Assembly: GCF_008635795.1 (NCBI RefSeq)
Contig: NZ_VWRQ01000014.1
Coordinates: forward strand, 124,001-188,000
Length of the DNA: 64,000 nucleotides
Direction: 5' to 3'
Source of the DNA: Paenibacillus tepidiphilus
GTDB lineage: Bacteria > Bacillota > Bacilli > Paenibacillales > Paenibacillaceae
The notes below the pieces were generated by a model. The model saw only the letters and a list, made by a program, of their open reading frames with translations. It searched no databases and was not told where the DNA came from. The translations under genes and the position numbers were made by a program. Positions 40,513 to 49,555 of this stretch are shown here, piece after piece. Each line of letters starts with the position of its first letter. Position 1 is the first letter of the stretch.

Positions 40513-41889
40513 TTATTTTATACCCCAATACCAGAAATCGTATGAAAGAAAATTATCGGCAAAGAATTTTTCTTTCTGCTCGGAAGAAGCGAGAGACCTG
40601 TACCTTTCAAATAGTCCGACACAGCGCATCATATTGTCCTTGCTTTGAGTTCGTACTGAAGCTTCGAAACTTTGCGATAAGTAGTCAAACCCCTGATCGA
40701 AACGCTCCATTTGCAGATGATAGACTGCCAGCTCCGCAAAAAATCGGATGCGTCTTTCCTGAGTAATTTGAGGGCTCTTATATCTGCCAAAACGGCTAAA
40801 CTGCTCGCCATAAGCCATGTGCTCGTGAAACCTTTCAAGTATATTGTCGACGTTAAATCTGTAGAGGTTAGCAGCCCGAACAATATTAAATAAAGCATGA
40901 GCAATTTCGTTTTCTCTAGATTTTATATATTGAACGTATTCAGGTAGAGCCTCTACTTGACCGGACATTAGCCGATATAAGAGTATATTAGCCGTGGACC
41001 ACTCTTTAAATTGCTCCAGGACCACACGTTCATCTTCACTATAGGGAGTTCTAGCCCAATTCACTTCAGCGTATAGAGAAGCGTAATGTAATGCCTTTTC
41101 ATGTTTTCCGGTTTCATAATATACATTTGATAGAGTCAGATATGAGTATAAAGTATAGTAAATTAACGGCTTACTCAGCTGTTTTTGCTCTACTCTTTTA
41201 TTATGATAGTATTCGTATTGAACACGGCCCTTTTTCCCAAGTATTTTTCCCCATTCCTCCGCCTTATCCCAGCGTTGCAGAGATGTGTGCACATCCGCCA
41301 ACTGCTTAATCGCATCAAGTTGATCCGCCTCATCCAGCCGTTCCACATAAGGCTCAAACTGATTGGCCGCTTGGAGGTTGGTGTCCTGATTCTCGCCAAG
41401 CTGCATATGGAACAGCCGATATTGGCACAATGCTAGCCGTTCGGAATGCTGGAAACGTTCCCCTTCGGCTACGCCTTTATAAATAACGCTGGCTGCTGAG
41501 TAGAGACCTTGATCGAATAAACTCTCAGCTGCGTCGAATAGCATTGGCAAATAAGTAAGGTTGTCCAAAATGTTGTTAACCACTCGCCTTATTGCCTCAA
41601 GGTCACCCAGTTCGGCACATTGCTGCAGCAGGGGACCTGTGCGGCGCCAATCCGCAGACCCGTTGATAATGAAATCCGTAATATATTGGTCATAATAGTG
41701 CCCTTTCTTGAGCCCCATGGCCTCGGTCATCTGATCCAGTTGCTTCATGGAAATCGGGCGCTGGCCATTGATGATGTTGCTGAGTGTGCCGGAGTGCAGG
41801 CCGGACTGAACGGCAAATTTGGATATAGTTAAATGCTCTCTCTGGAGATAGCCTTCAAGTTCGGTCACAATCGTATTCCCGTGGTTCAA
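40513..41889 (-). CDS. HTH-TPR (RRNPP/AloR-like) regulator 2, orphan
   Basis: 458 residues, closely similar to regulators 1 and 3: the HTH segment LTISKFAVQSGLHSGTLSNIINGQRP differs at only a few positions, and the TPR block GVAEGERFQHSERLALC is shared. It starts at TTG 41889. No peptide gene is found in the 205 bp after it. It may answer the peptide encoded beyond regulator 1 or a peptide from elsewhere. The three copies together point to local gene duplication. Confidence 0.82.
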   Translation of the reverse strand: MNHGNTIVTELEGYLQREHLTISKFAVQSGLHSGTLSNIINGQRPISMKQLDQMTEAMGLKKGHYYDQYITDFIINGSADWRRTGPLLQQCAELGDLEAIRRVVNNILDNLTYLPMLFDAAESLFDQGLYSAASVIYKGVAEGERFQHSERLALCQYRLFHMQLGENQDTNLQAANQFEPYVERLDEADQLDAIKQLADVHTSLQRWDKAEEWGKILGKKGRVQYEYYHNKRVEQKQLSKPLIYYTLYSYLTLSNVYYETGKHEKALHYASLYAEVNWARTPYSEDERVVLEQFKEWSTANILLYRLMSGQVEALPEYVQYIKSRENEIAHALFNIVRAANLYRFNVDNILERFHEHMAYGEQFSRFGRYKSPQITQERRIRFFAELAVYHLQMERFDQGFDYLSQSFEASVRTQSKDNMMRCVGLFERYRSLASSEQKEKFFADNFLSYDFWYWGIK

Positions 41890-41928
41890 GAGAAGCCCTT
41901 CTTTCTAATCGGGTATTGATACAAGTGA

Positions 41929-43305
41929 TTACGATGACTTTGCACCCCAATACCAGGAATCGTAGGACAGAAAGTTATCGGCGAAAAATTGTTGTTTCTG
42001 CCCGGAGGAAGCGAGAGAACGGTACCGTTCAAATAAGGCAATGCAGCGCATCATATTATCGTTGCTCTGAGTCCGTACTGAGGATTCAAAGCTTTGCTGT
42101 AAGTAACTGAATCCAGTCTCAAAACGTTCTCTGCTCAAATGGTAAAGGGCTAATTCGGCCAAGAAGCGGGTGTTCTTATCATCAATCAATTGTGAATTAA
42201 AGCCTCCAATTCGGCTTTGTGGATTGCGGTAGCATAACCGATCACTGAACCGTTTAAGCAACCCGTCAATATCTAGATCAAAACGATTAGCCGCTTGCGT
42301 GATATAGAACAGGGCTGGAGCAATTTCATTCTCCAAGTTCTCGACATACTCTATATATGCCGGAATAATTTCTAGTTCTCCGGACAACATACGGAACAGA
42401 TAATCATTGGCTATACTCCATTCTTTAAATTGCTCCATCACAACAGTCTCTGTGTCGCTGTAAGGTTTTCTAATCCAACTGAAATCCGCAGTTAGTGTAT
42501 TATAATAATGTGCCTGTACAAAATTGCCGCGTTCTTCCCACACCTGTCCCCGCATCAAATAGGAGTAAAGAATATAGTATATAACCTCTCGGATGGGACG
42601 TTTATTAGAGGTTTTTACAGAGGAATACTGATAATGAGCCGCTCCTTTCCGCTCCAACTGCTCCGCCCAATATTCCATCCGGTCCCACTGATGAAGCGAG
42701 CCGTACACGTCGATGATCAGCTTAATGGCATCCAATTGATCCACTTCATCCAGCCGCTCGATAAACGGGTCGAACTGATTAGCTGCATGAAGGTTGGATT
42801 GATAATTATCGCTTAACGCAATCGTAAACAGTCTATACCGGCACAACGCCAGCCGTTCGGAATGCTGCAGGCGTTCCCCTTCGGCCACGCATTCATAAAT
42901 GACCTCGGCAGCTGTCTTATAGCCTTCCAAGAATAATTCTTCCGCCGCTTCAAACAGCAGAGAGGCATACGTTAAATTCTCCATACTATGATTCACGACT
43001 TGGCGGATCAGCTTGTGCTTCCCCAGCTCAGCGCAGCGCTTTAACAGCGGCCCGATCCGGCGCCAATCTGCAGCCCGATTCATAATGTAATTCTCGACGA
43101 AGAGCTCGTAATAATAGCCCTCCGGTTGATTCATACCCTCGGTCATCTGATCCAGCTGTTTCATGGAAATCGGACGCTGGCCATTAATGATGTTGCTAAG
43201 TGTACCGGAGTGCAGGCCGGACTGCTCGGCAAATTTGGATATGGTTAAATGCTCTCTCTGGAGATAGCTTTCAAGCTCGGTTACAACCGTAGTCCCATGC
43301 TTCAA
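41929..43305 (-). CDS. HTH-TPR (RRNPP/AloR-like) regulator 3, orphan
   Basis: 458 residues starting at TTG 43305 with GGGAGGG 8 bases upstream. This start gives MKHGTTVVTEL, lining up with the N-termini of the two paralogues, whereas the frame continues upstream without a matching sequence. It has the same Xre HTH (LTISKFAEQSGLHSGTLSNIINGQRP) and TPR-like C-terminus. It lies 39 bp upstream of regulator 2, probably in one transcript. It is divergent from aguA, whose promoter lies in the shared intergenic region. Confidence 0.82.
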   Translation of the reverse strand: MKHGTTVVTELESYLQREHLTISKFAEQSGLHSGTLSNIINGQRPISMKQLDQMTEGMNQPEGYYYELFVENYIMNRAADWRRIGPLLKRCAELGKHKLIRQVVNHSMENLTYASLLFEAAEELFLEGYKTAAEVIYECVAEGERLQHSERLALCRYRLFTIALSDNYQSNLHAANQFDPFIERLDEVDQLDAIKLIIDVYGSLHQWDRMEYWAEQLERKGAAHYQYSSVKTSNKRPIREVIYYILYSYLMRGQVWEERGNFVQAHYYNTLTADFSWIRKPYSDTETVVMEQFKEWSIANDYLFRMLSGELEIIPAYIEYVENLENEIAPALFYITQAANRFDLDIDGLLKRFSDRLCYRNPQSRIGGFNSQLIDDKNTRFLAELALYHLSRERFETGFSYLQQSFESSVRTQSNDNMMRCIALFERYRSLASSGQKQQFFADNFLSYDSWYWGAKSS

Positions 43306-43407
43306 GGAACACCCTCCCTTCAAAAATAATACATAAAAATGCATAATATACCTTAATTATCGCATCTCTGTCTAAAATTAGGCAGTTCTCTGTTTTGCTG
43401 TCTGACA

Positions 43408-43436
43408 TTGAGCCTGTCCCCAACTTATTGTATGAT
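43408..43436 (+). promoter_or_regulatory. aguA promoter
   Basis: TTGAGC (43408-43413) and TATGAT (43431-43436) are 17 bp apart, 60 bp before the aguA start codon. Confidence 0.65.
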
Positions 43437-43495
43437 GAGTGAGGAGCTTTTTTATTGCGGAAGGCTCTAATTTCATTCGCAGAGGTAACCAACAC

Positions 43496-44524
43496 ATGAA
43501 TCTTAATGATTTGCAATATAAAATGCCGGCGGAGTGGGCGAAGCATGAGCGGACCTTCATCTCCTGGCCGGTGCAGGCCTCGATGGTCTATCCGGACAAC
43601 TATCCGTCCGTGAGCGCCGGATACGCGGAGATCATCCGCGCCATGGCTGAGTTCGAGCCGGTGACGGTGCTAGTCAACCCGGAAGAAGAAGAGCAGGTAG
43701 CGAAGCTGAATCTTGGCGACAATGTGACGCTGCTGCCGATCCGTCATAATGACGCCTGGCTGCGCGACAACGGACCGACCTTTGTCATGGACAAGGAAGG
43801 CAAACTGGCCGGGGTGAACTGGAAGTTCAACGCCTGGGGCGGCAAATACGTGCCGTTTGATCTCGATGATGCGGTGGCGCCGCAGATCCTGGGGCACTAC
43901 GGGGTCAAGCAGCTGGATGCTCCGCTGGTGATGGAGGGCGGCTCCATTCATACCGACGGGGAAGGCACCCTGATTACCACTGAGGAATGCCTGCTGAACG
44001 CCAACCGCAACCCGGAGCTGAGCCGTGAACAGATCGAAGGCTACGTGCGCGAATTTACGGGTGCGGAGTCCATCATCTGGTTAACGAGAGGCCTTAGCGG
44101 CGACGAAACGGATGGCCATGTGGATAACATCGCCTGCTTCGCAGCTCCCGGTAAAGTCATTATCCAGGTCTGCGACGACCCGCAGGACGAGAACTATGCC
44201 ATTACGCAGGAGAACCTGCGTATTCTGGAGACGGCAGTGGATGCCAAGGGCCGCAAGCTGGAGATTGTGAAGCTGCAACAGCCGCCGTACAGAGAATATG
44301 AGGGTACCCGTCTGACACTCAGTTATCTGAATTTCTATTTTGTGAACGGCGGCATTATCCTGCCGGTGTTCGGCGGCGCTGCCGAGGAGACAGACAAGCT
44401 GGCTGCCGAGAAGCTGGCAGCGCTGTTCCCGGACCGCAGAATCCGTACCGTGAACGGCATGGCCGTGATCGGCGAAGGCGGCAATGTGCATTGCACGACC
44501 CAGCAGATGCCGTCGGTTAACTAA
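43496..44524 (+). CDS. aguA: Agmatine deiminase
   Basis: 342 residues converting agmatine to N-carbamoylputrescine in putrescine synthesis. The guanidine-modifying fold shows the opening MPAEWAKHERTFISWP, NDAWLRDNGPTFV, GWGGK-like NAWGGKY, EGGSIHTDGEG, GDETDGHVDNIACF and the catalytic Cys C333 in GGNVHCTTQQ. AGAGGT lies about 9 bases before the ATG. aguB follows 24 bp downstream. A decayed 5' copy and an intact 3' copy of this gene lie further along the window. Confidence 0.95.
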   Translation: MNLNDLQYKMPAEWAKHERTFISWPVQASMVYPDNYPSVSAGYAEIIRAMAEFEPVTVLVNPEEEEQVAKLNLGDNVTLLPIRHNDAWLRDNGPTFVMDKEGKLAGVNWKFNAWGGKYVPFDLDDAVAPQILGHYGVKQLDAPLVMEGGSIHTDGEGTLITTEECLLNANRNPELSREQIEGYVREFTGAESIIWLTRGLSGDETDGHVDNIACFAAPGKVIIQVCDDPQDENYAITQENLRILETAVDAKGRKLEIVKLQQPPYREYEGTRLTLSYLNFYFVNGGIILPVFGGAAEETDKLAAEKLAALFPDRRIRTVNGMAVIGEGGNVHCTTQQMPSVN

Positions 44525-45441
44525 CCTAACAGCAAGGAGGAACAATCATTGAGAAACGTAAAAGTAGCCGCGACACAAATGAGCTGCTCCGGCAACATTG
44601 ATGAGAATATCCGCAAGGCGGAGACGCTGGTACGTGAAGCGGCCGCCCAGGGCGCACAGATTATCCTGCTGCAGGAGCTGTTCGAGACCCCGTACTTCTG
44701 CCAGAAGGAGAAATCCGATTATTACAGCTACGCTACCGAGCTTGAGCAGAACAAGGCCGTGAACCACTTTAAGGAGATCGCCAAGGAACTGCAGGTAGTG
44801 CTGCCAATCAGCTTCTATGAGAAAAAGAACTACGCCCGCTACAACTCGCTCGCGGTGATTGACGCCGACGGCACGGTGCTGGGCAAATACCGCAAGAGCC
44901 ATATTCCGGACGGACCCGGCTATGAAGAGAAGTTCTACTTCAATCCCGGCGATACCGGATTCAAGGTATGGAACACCCGCTACGCCAAGATTGGCGTCGG
45001 CGTCTGCTGGGACCAGTGGTACCCGGAAGCGGCCCGCGTCATGAGCCTGATGGGCGCAGAAATCCTGTTCTACCCGACAGCCATCGGCTCGGAGCCGCAG
45101 GATGGCAGCATTGATTCCAAGGATCACTGGCAGACCTGCATGCTTGGCCATGCCGCAGCCAATCTGATCCCTGTGGTAGCTTCCAACCGTATCGGCGAAG
45201 AGAGCGATGAAGAGTCCAGCATCAACTTCTACGGCTCCTCGTTCATCGCCGGACCGCAGGGCAACAAGATTGTCGAAGCGGGACGCGACGAGCAGGCAGT
45301 GCTGGTCAGCGAATTTGATCTCGACGCGCTGGAGGTCGGCCGGATCGAATGGGGCATCTTCCGCGACCGCCGTCCGGAGCTGTACCGCCTGATCGCTTCC
45401 TATGACGGTGACCTCACGTTCTGAGCAGCAGAGAATCTATA
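44372..45441 (+). repeat. Duplicated segment, copy 1 (aguA 3' end + aguB)
   Basis: Aligns without any gap to 49379-50448 at a constant offset of 5007. It covers the last 50 codons of aguA, the intergenic spacer and all of aguB, and ends shortly after the aguB stop. Differences are scattered and mostly synonymous. Confidence 0.92.
44549..45424 (+). CDS. aguB: N-carbamoylputrescine amidase (copy 1)
   Basis: 291-residue nitrilase-superfamily enzyme releasing putrescine, CO2 and ammonia from N-carbamoylputrescine. The triad is E43 (LQELFETP), K116 (YRKSHIPDGPGY) and C153 (GVGVCWDQWYPE). It starts at TTG with AAGGAGG 8 bases upstream. The protein is identical, as far as I can read, to the second copy at 49556-50431, while the DNA differs at scattered third codon positions. 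Confidence 0.95.
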   Translation: MRNVKVAATQMSCSGNIDENIRKAETLVREAAAQGAQIILLQELFETPYFCQKEKSDYYSYATELEQNKAVNHFKEIAKELQVVLPISFYEKKNYARYNSLAVIDADGTVLGKYRKSHIPDGPGYEEKFYFNPGDTGFKVWNTRYAKIGVGVCWDQWYPEAARVMSLMGAEILFYPTAIGSEPQDGSIDSKDHWQTCMLGHAAANLIPVVASNRIGEESDEESSINFYGSSFIAGPQGNKIVEAGRDEQAVLVSEFDLDALEVGRIEWGIFRDRRPELYRLIASYDGDLTF

Positions 45442-45476
45442 AACTGTAAAATATAGTGAAATACTATAAATTAAAA

Positions 45477-45522
45477 CTGCCTGCAAGTACGAATGAATCT
45501 AGCGTACTTGCAGGCAGTTTCT
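45477..45522 (+). terminator. Terminator of aguAB copy 1
   Basis: CTGCCTGCAAGTACG pairs perfectly with CGTACTTGCAGGCAG across about 11 bases, then TTTCTAG. Confidence 0.75.
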
Positions 45523-45723
45523 AGTTATCTAACAAATCATTCACAACCATTATTTAATAAGACCTATCAAATGGAGGCTGATCTTAACCCAGCAACAGAA
45601 CAACAACGTCCTCGTCCAGCCCTCGCAGAAGGTCAAGTATTTCAGCAGAAAACAGAGTTTGCAGCTGCTAATTATGGCGACTATTTAAAATATGTACTAG
45701 CAGTGGGCAGAATTCTAAAATAA
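45493..45723 (+). CDS. Doubtful small ORF after aguB copy 1
   Basis: 76 codons of unknown character, with no similarity I can name. The ATG lies inside the terminator hairpin and no good ribosome site precedes it. It may be a remnant of an older gene. The following bases to 45797 hold nothing recognisable. Confidence 0.2.
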   Translation: MNLAYLQAVSSYLTNHSQPLFNKTYQMEADLNPATEQQRPRPALAEGQVFQQKTEFAAANYGDYLKYVLAVGRILK

Positions 45724-45797
45724 AGTGCATATTAAGCCATTGCTAAGAGCTTAGAGCAATTTGAGAGACTTGTTTTTGTTTGTTTAATTGACGAAAA

Positions 45798-45915
45798 CTC
45801 TAATTTTATTCACAGAGGTAACCGAGTAGTGAATTTTAATGTTTTTATTTACAATGTCGGAGGAGTGGACGAAGTAAAGCTGACTTTCATCTCCTGACCG
45901 ATGGGCATGACTACT
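45798..45915 (+). pseudogene. Decayed 5' fragment of aguA
   Basis: The sequence from CTCTAATTTTATTC through AGAGGTAACC and on to GACTTTCATCTCCTGACCG follows the aguA leader and first 30 codons (43463-43580) with many substitutions. The start codon position and frame are destroyed and stop codons occur. It lies 2333 bp downstream of the matching part of aguA, so it marks the beginning of a second aguAB copy whose middle is lost. Confidence 0.7.
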
Positions 45916-45976
45916 GCGATATCAACGAATTGCTCGAATTATTAGATTGAGCCACAAAAGAAAGCTGAATAAAAAG

Positions 45977-46006
45977 ATGCCTTGGACTATGTATAATCCA
46001 AGGCAT
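45977..46006 (-). terminator. Terminator of the lipoprotein gene
   Basis: ATGCCTTGGA pairs with TCCAAGGCAT across 10 bases, flanked by A/T runs; it serves the - strand gene ending at 46022. Confidence 0.75.
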
Positions 46007-46021
46007 TCTTCTTTTTGTCCT

Positions 46022-46630
46022 TTAATTTGTGTAGGTGGATTCAATTGTCTCTAATTGCTGGTCTGAGATGTTCTGGTAAGCACCGTTTTGTCGAGGGAAT
46101 TCCAGGCTTGCTATGATATCTGCTTTGAAGGTCACGCCTCCGACACCGTCTGCTGTCTTGCCCGCCGAAGAAAATATTTTAATCAAAACCAAACCAGTCG
46201 TATGGCCTTCCTCTTTACGGACTATACGAATCCATGAGGTTCCAATTTCGGTGGGTTGCAATGTAGAATTCCCGAAGAATGGGTTCCAGTAGAAAAGCTC
46301 CTCCGCATACTTGCGGGTTCCCCCCTTGCTCATACTTTCGAGTTTTTCCTCGGAATACACGATTAAGCAGCTCGTATCGCCAGATATTTCATACATAACT
46401 TCATCATTGCCGCGTAGTTCAACTGGGATGCCCGGGGTGATACTGACTGCGAGTGACCAACCTTCATTCCAGGGTATGGAGATCATTTCATCCGAAGGTA
46501 CGCTTACAGACTTTGGCTTTGGTTCTTCTTTCGTCTTCAGTGCGCACCCGACACTAAGCAGTAACAAGCCAAGAACTGAACAAATGAAGAGTCGTCTTAG
46601 TCGGATGACTTTGATTGTGTTAATAGGCAA
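46022..46630 (-). CDS. Hypothetical lipoprotein
   Basis: 202 residues. A signal with a strongly hydrophobic core ends in lipobox SVGC, followed by a Lys/Glu/Pro-rich spacer and a beta-rich domain. No family is recognised. It lies in the segment that separates the two pieces of the broken aguA copy, together with another - strand secreted protein gene. Confidence 0.6.
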   Translation of the reverse strand: MPINTIKVIRLRRLFICSVLGLLLLSVGCALKTKEEPKPKSVSVPSDEMISIPWNEGWSLAVSITPGIPVELRGNDEVMYEISGDTSCLIVYSEEKLESMSKGGTRKYAEELFYWNPFFGNSTLQPTEIGTSWIRIVRKEEGHTTGLVLIKIFSSAGKTADGVGGVTFKADIIASLEFPRQNGAYQNISDQQLETIESTYTN

Positions 46631-46673
46631 TCCGGCCCCCCCTGTACGAGATCAAAATGAGATAACCTTCAAT

Positions 46674-47540
46674 TTAAATTGTAGGATCAATTTTGGTAGG
46701 TTGTGGACCAGGACCGTTTTTTAACCAATACTTAATGTAATAAATTGTGCTATCGTATGTCAAACTTCCACTGTTACTTACATTATAAGCGGAATATTCA
46801 TTTGTCCAAATCGTAGCTCCAGGGGACGAATATTTCCATCTCAGAGGATTGCTCCCTCCTGGTTTATGTGTCCAATCGTTACCTGAAGTATCGCCTTTCA
46901 TAAAATGGTAATCAGAGTTTCCTTTTCTGATAGCTATTACTTTTTCATAGTAATTCAATGACGATGGTTTTGTGGTTGTCTTTAAAGCCCAATATCCAAG
47001 TGCATTTAGATCACTAATTACTAAATCCGCCATACTTGCAATAGGTAAACTCATACTGAAGCCGCCCTGATTTGAATGATAGCCTGGATCTTTGAAGACA
47101 TGATTACCTATGGAATATCCATAACAATTATATCCAAGATAGGTATCTGACCATGATCCTATTACTGTACTATTTACTAACGTATAGCTAGCTAAAAGAG
47201 ATTTATTATTTTGTGCAGATATAGCCACGACTCTTCTGGCTAACTCTGCCAGTTCCGTATAGTTATACGGGATTCGTTCTGCACTTGTTACTCCCCGCTG
47301 GATATCGGTAATAATTGTTTTTACAGCATTTTCTGTATATTCTTTTTCCTTCTCTAATGCTTCGGGTATTACGAGTCCATTGTTTAAGAGTGTATTTAAT
47401 AGATCTTCACCACTTAATTGTGTCAGCTTCTCAGTTGGAACCAAAGTACTGTCGGCATTCGCTTGAGGAGCCGGAACGCAATAAACAAATAACATGAGGA
47501 ATGCCAACAGTACAGAAAACATTTTTAAATTTCTTTTCAC
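46674..47540 (-). CDS. Secreted protein with candidate Cys/His peptidase-like motif
   Basis: 288 residues from GTG 47540, which has GGAGGG just upstream; the longer frame has no such site. A signal peptide ends near ANA (about residue 30). The mature part has a helical N-terminal region and then a domain with YNCYGYSIG, ADLVISDLNALGY and DYHFMKGD...WTHKPGG, an order of Cys then His like small papain-fold (CHAP/NlpC-type) enzymes. Activity is not proven. The segment is AT-rich and sits inside the aguA interruption. Confidence 0.55.
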   Translation of the reverse strand: MKRNLKMFSVLLAFLMLFVYCVPAPQANADSTLVPTEKLTQLSGEDLLNTLLNNGLVIPEALEKEKEYTENAVKTIITDIQRGVTSAERIPYNYTELAELARRVVAISAQNNKSLLASYTLVNSTVIGSWSDTYLGYNCYGYSIGNHVFKDPGYHSNQGGFSMSLPIASMADLVISDLNALGYWALKTTTKPSSLNYYEKVIAIRKGNSDYHFMKGDTSGNDWTHKPGGSNPLRWKYSSPGATIWTNEYSAYNVSNSGSLTYDSTIYYIKYWLKNGPGPQPTKIDPTI

Positions 47541-48009
47541 AAGGGTCCCTCCTAAATGATTTGCAATTATTAAAATCAAGAACCGTTTTCCTAAATAATA
47601 CCAAAAGTCACCTCCCATTTAGCAGTATACACTATATTAGAATATTTGTAATAGTTTACACAATATATACATTTTTGTATTTCTATAAAGAGTGAAGGGC
47701 TGACCTTTAATACCAGTTCCTCTTCATCAATTCGTACGTAAGGTTTTCATAAAGTTTTCGGATGTGCATCATTTTGGGCATGCAGAATGACTCGATAGCG
47801 GACAATGGGTACACCTAGTCGCCTCCCTTTAACTCTTGCCCACACGTTTTGAGAATGTTCACCTTGTCATATTGTCAGAAATTATGAACAATGCAAATGA
47901 ATATGCAAGAAGTGATTAATGATAACAGGCTCAATCTAAAATTTTTGAGGTGGAAAATTTTTGCTTCATCGCTCTATTTGATGGACGAAGTCTAAAATAA
48001 AGAGAGTAC
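47541..48009. other. AT-rich gap upstream of the ISL3 transposase
   Basis: No convincing gene. It should include the left end of the insertion sequence, but I could not identify its terminal repeat, and possibly remnants of other mobile DNA. Confidence 0.3.
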
Positions 48010-49368
48010 GTGCATACTGCTTCTAAGAAGATTAATAGGAGCGGATGCAAAATGTGGACATCAAAAAATCGAGAACAGTATGTGATTTATGAGTTGTTTA
48101 AAGTAGCTCTTCAGGTAGAGGCTCCTTGGGAACTGAAAGAAATTTCGTTTGATGATCAGGAGCAGGCTTGGCATCTCTTTATGGACTTTGAACCGGGTGC
48201 TGAATTTGCTTGCCCCTTGTGTGGAAAAGCTTCCAAAGCTCACGTCGCTCCATTGAAAGTGTGGCGTCATCTGGATTTCTGGGAATAGAAGACGTTTATG
48301 CATGTGCGTGTACCCCGGGTACGCTGTCATTCCTGTAGCAAAGTGACACAAGTTCTGGTCAAGTGGTCGCGGCCGGCTGCTCACTTCACCTTGGCCTTCG
48401 AGTCCTGGGCGATGCAACTGATGGCCGAAATGCCTGTCAATGCGGCTGCACGCGAACTGTGGGAGCATGATACGCGGATGTGGCGGATTTTTCATCATTA
48501 TGTGGATAAAGCAATGGCATCCTTAGATGTAACAACCGTCAAACGAATCGCGATCGATGAAACCTCGTCCAGACGTGGTCATCGCTATATCACCTTATTT
48601 GTGGACGTTGACCGCAAAATTGTTTTGTTCGCAGCGGAAGGAAAAGGCAAAGACACCTTGGCCCAATTCCGCCAGTACTTGAGCTACAAAGGGATTCCAG
48701 CTGAACAGATTGAAGAAGTGTGTTGCGACTTGTCTCCTGCGTTCATTCGGGGCATTGAGGCGTCATTTCCTCAAGCCGAGATTATCTTTGACAAATTCCA
48801 CGTCATGAAGCTGGTAGGCGAAGCCGTAGACCAAGTCCGGATTCAGGAACAAAAGCAAGCACCAGAGCTGAAGAAGACCAAATACATCTGGCTTAAAAAT
48901 GAGGACAAACTAACATCTGAGCAACGAGAGACGCTGGAACGTCTCAAAGACGGCAACCTGCAGACGGGAAGAGCGTACCGCTTAAAGCTGGCTCTGCAGG
49001 ATTTGTGGCAAGTACGGCATGTGTATGCCGATCTGTATTTGAAGGAGTGGCTGGGCTGGGCGGAGCGTTCCCAGGTAGAGCCGATAATGAAAGTAGCGCA
49101 GACTGTAAAGAAACACCGATCGGGCATTCTCCGCTGGTTTCACAGCCGTCTTACCAATGGTTTACTTGAGGGAATCAACGGTCTGGTTCAGGCAGCTAAA
49201 CATCGAGCGAGAAGTTACCGAAACGTTGAAAATCTGATCGCCATGGTTTACATGACAGCCAACAAAACGAAGTTGCCAGCGCTCGCTGCACGAAGGGGCA
49301 AAGTACATTACTTGCCCTCCCTTTTATACCAATGGCTAAGAAACTCTTACATATGTACGATTCTCTAA
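48010..49368 (+). pseudogene. ISL3-family transposase interrupted by one in-frame TAG
   Basis: Two pieces in the same frame (92 codons to the TAG at 48286-48288, then resuming through KTFMHVRVPRVRC to 49368) add up to a normal ISL3 transposase of about 450 residues. The N-terminal zinc fingers are CPLCGK and CHSC. The DDE-type core shows AIDETSSRRG, CCDLSPAFIRG with IIFDKFHVMK, and NGLLEGINGLVQAAKHRARSYRN. The TAG replaces the aromatic residue expected after HLDFWE, most simply by a point mutation. The right end of the element is missing: only about 10 bases separate the stop from aguA sequence. Confidence 0.85.
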
Positions 49369-49378
49369 ATCTCGATGA

Positions 49379-49531
49379 GGCGGCGCTGCCGAGGAGACCG
49401 ACAAGCTGGCCGCCGAGAAATTGTCTGCGCTGTTCCCGGACCGCAGAATCCGTACCGTGAACGGCATGGCCGTGATTGGCGAAGGCGGCAATGTGCATTG
49501 CACGACCCAGCAGATGCCGTCGGTTAACTAA
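49379..49531 (+). pseudogene. aguA 3' fragment (last 50 codons)
   Basis: GGAAEETDKLAAEKL through to the stop matches the end of aguA almost exactly, including the catalytic-Cys segment GGNVHC. It has no start, and the upstream neighbour is the end of the ISL3 transposase. It is the 3' part of the duplicated aguA. Confidence 0.9.
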
Positions 49532-49555
49532 CCTAACAGCAAGGAGGAACAATCA

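Noticed and set aside
38664..43305. Phage arbitrium (AimR/AimP) module
   Set aside because: The receptors resemble AimR in layout, but no integrase, portal, capsid or lysis gene is present in the window, so a chromosomal quorum-sensing cluster fits better.
48298..49368. Intact ISL3 transposase starting at ATG 48298
   Set aside because: The upstream 92 codons in the same frame supply the expected N-terminal zinc finger, and no ribosome site precedes 48298; an amber mutation explains the split.
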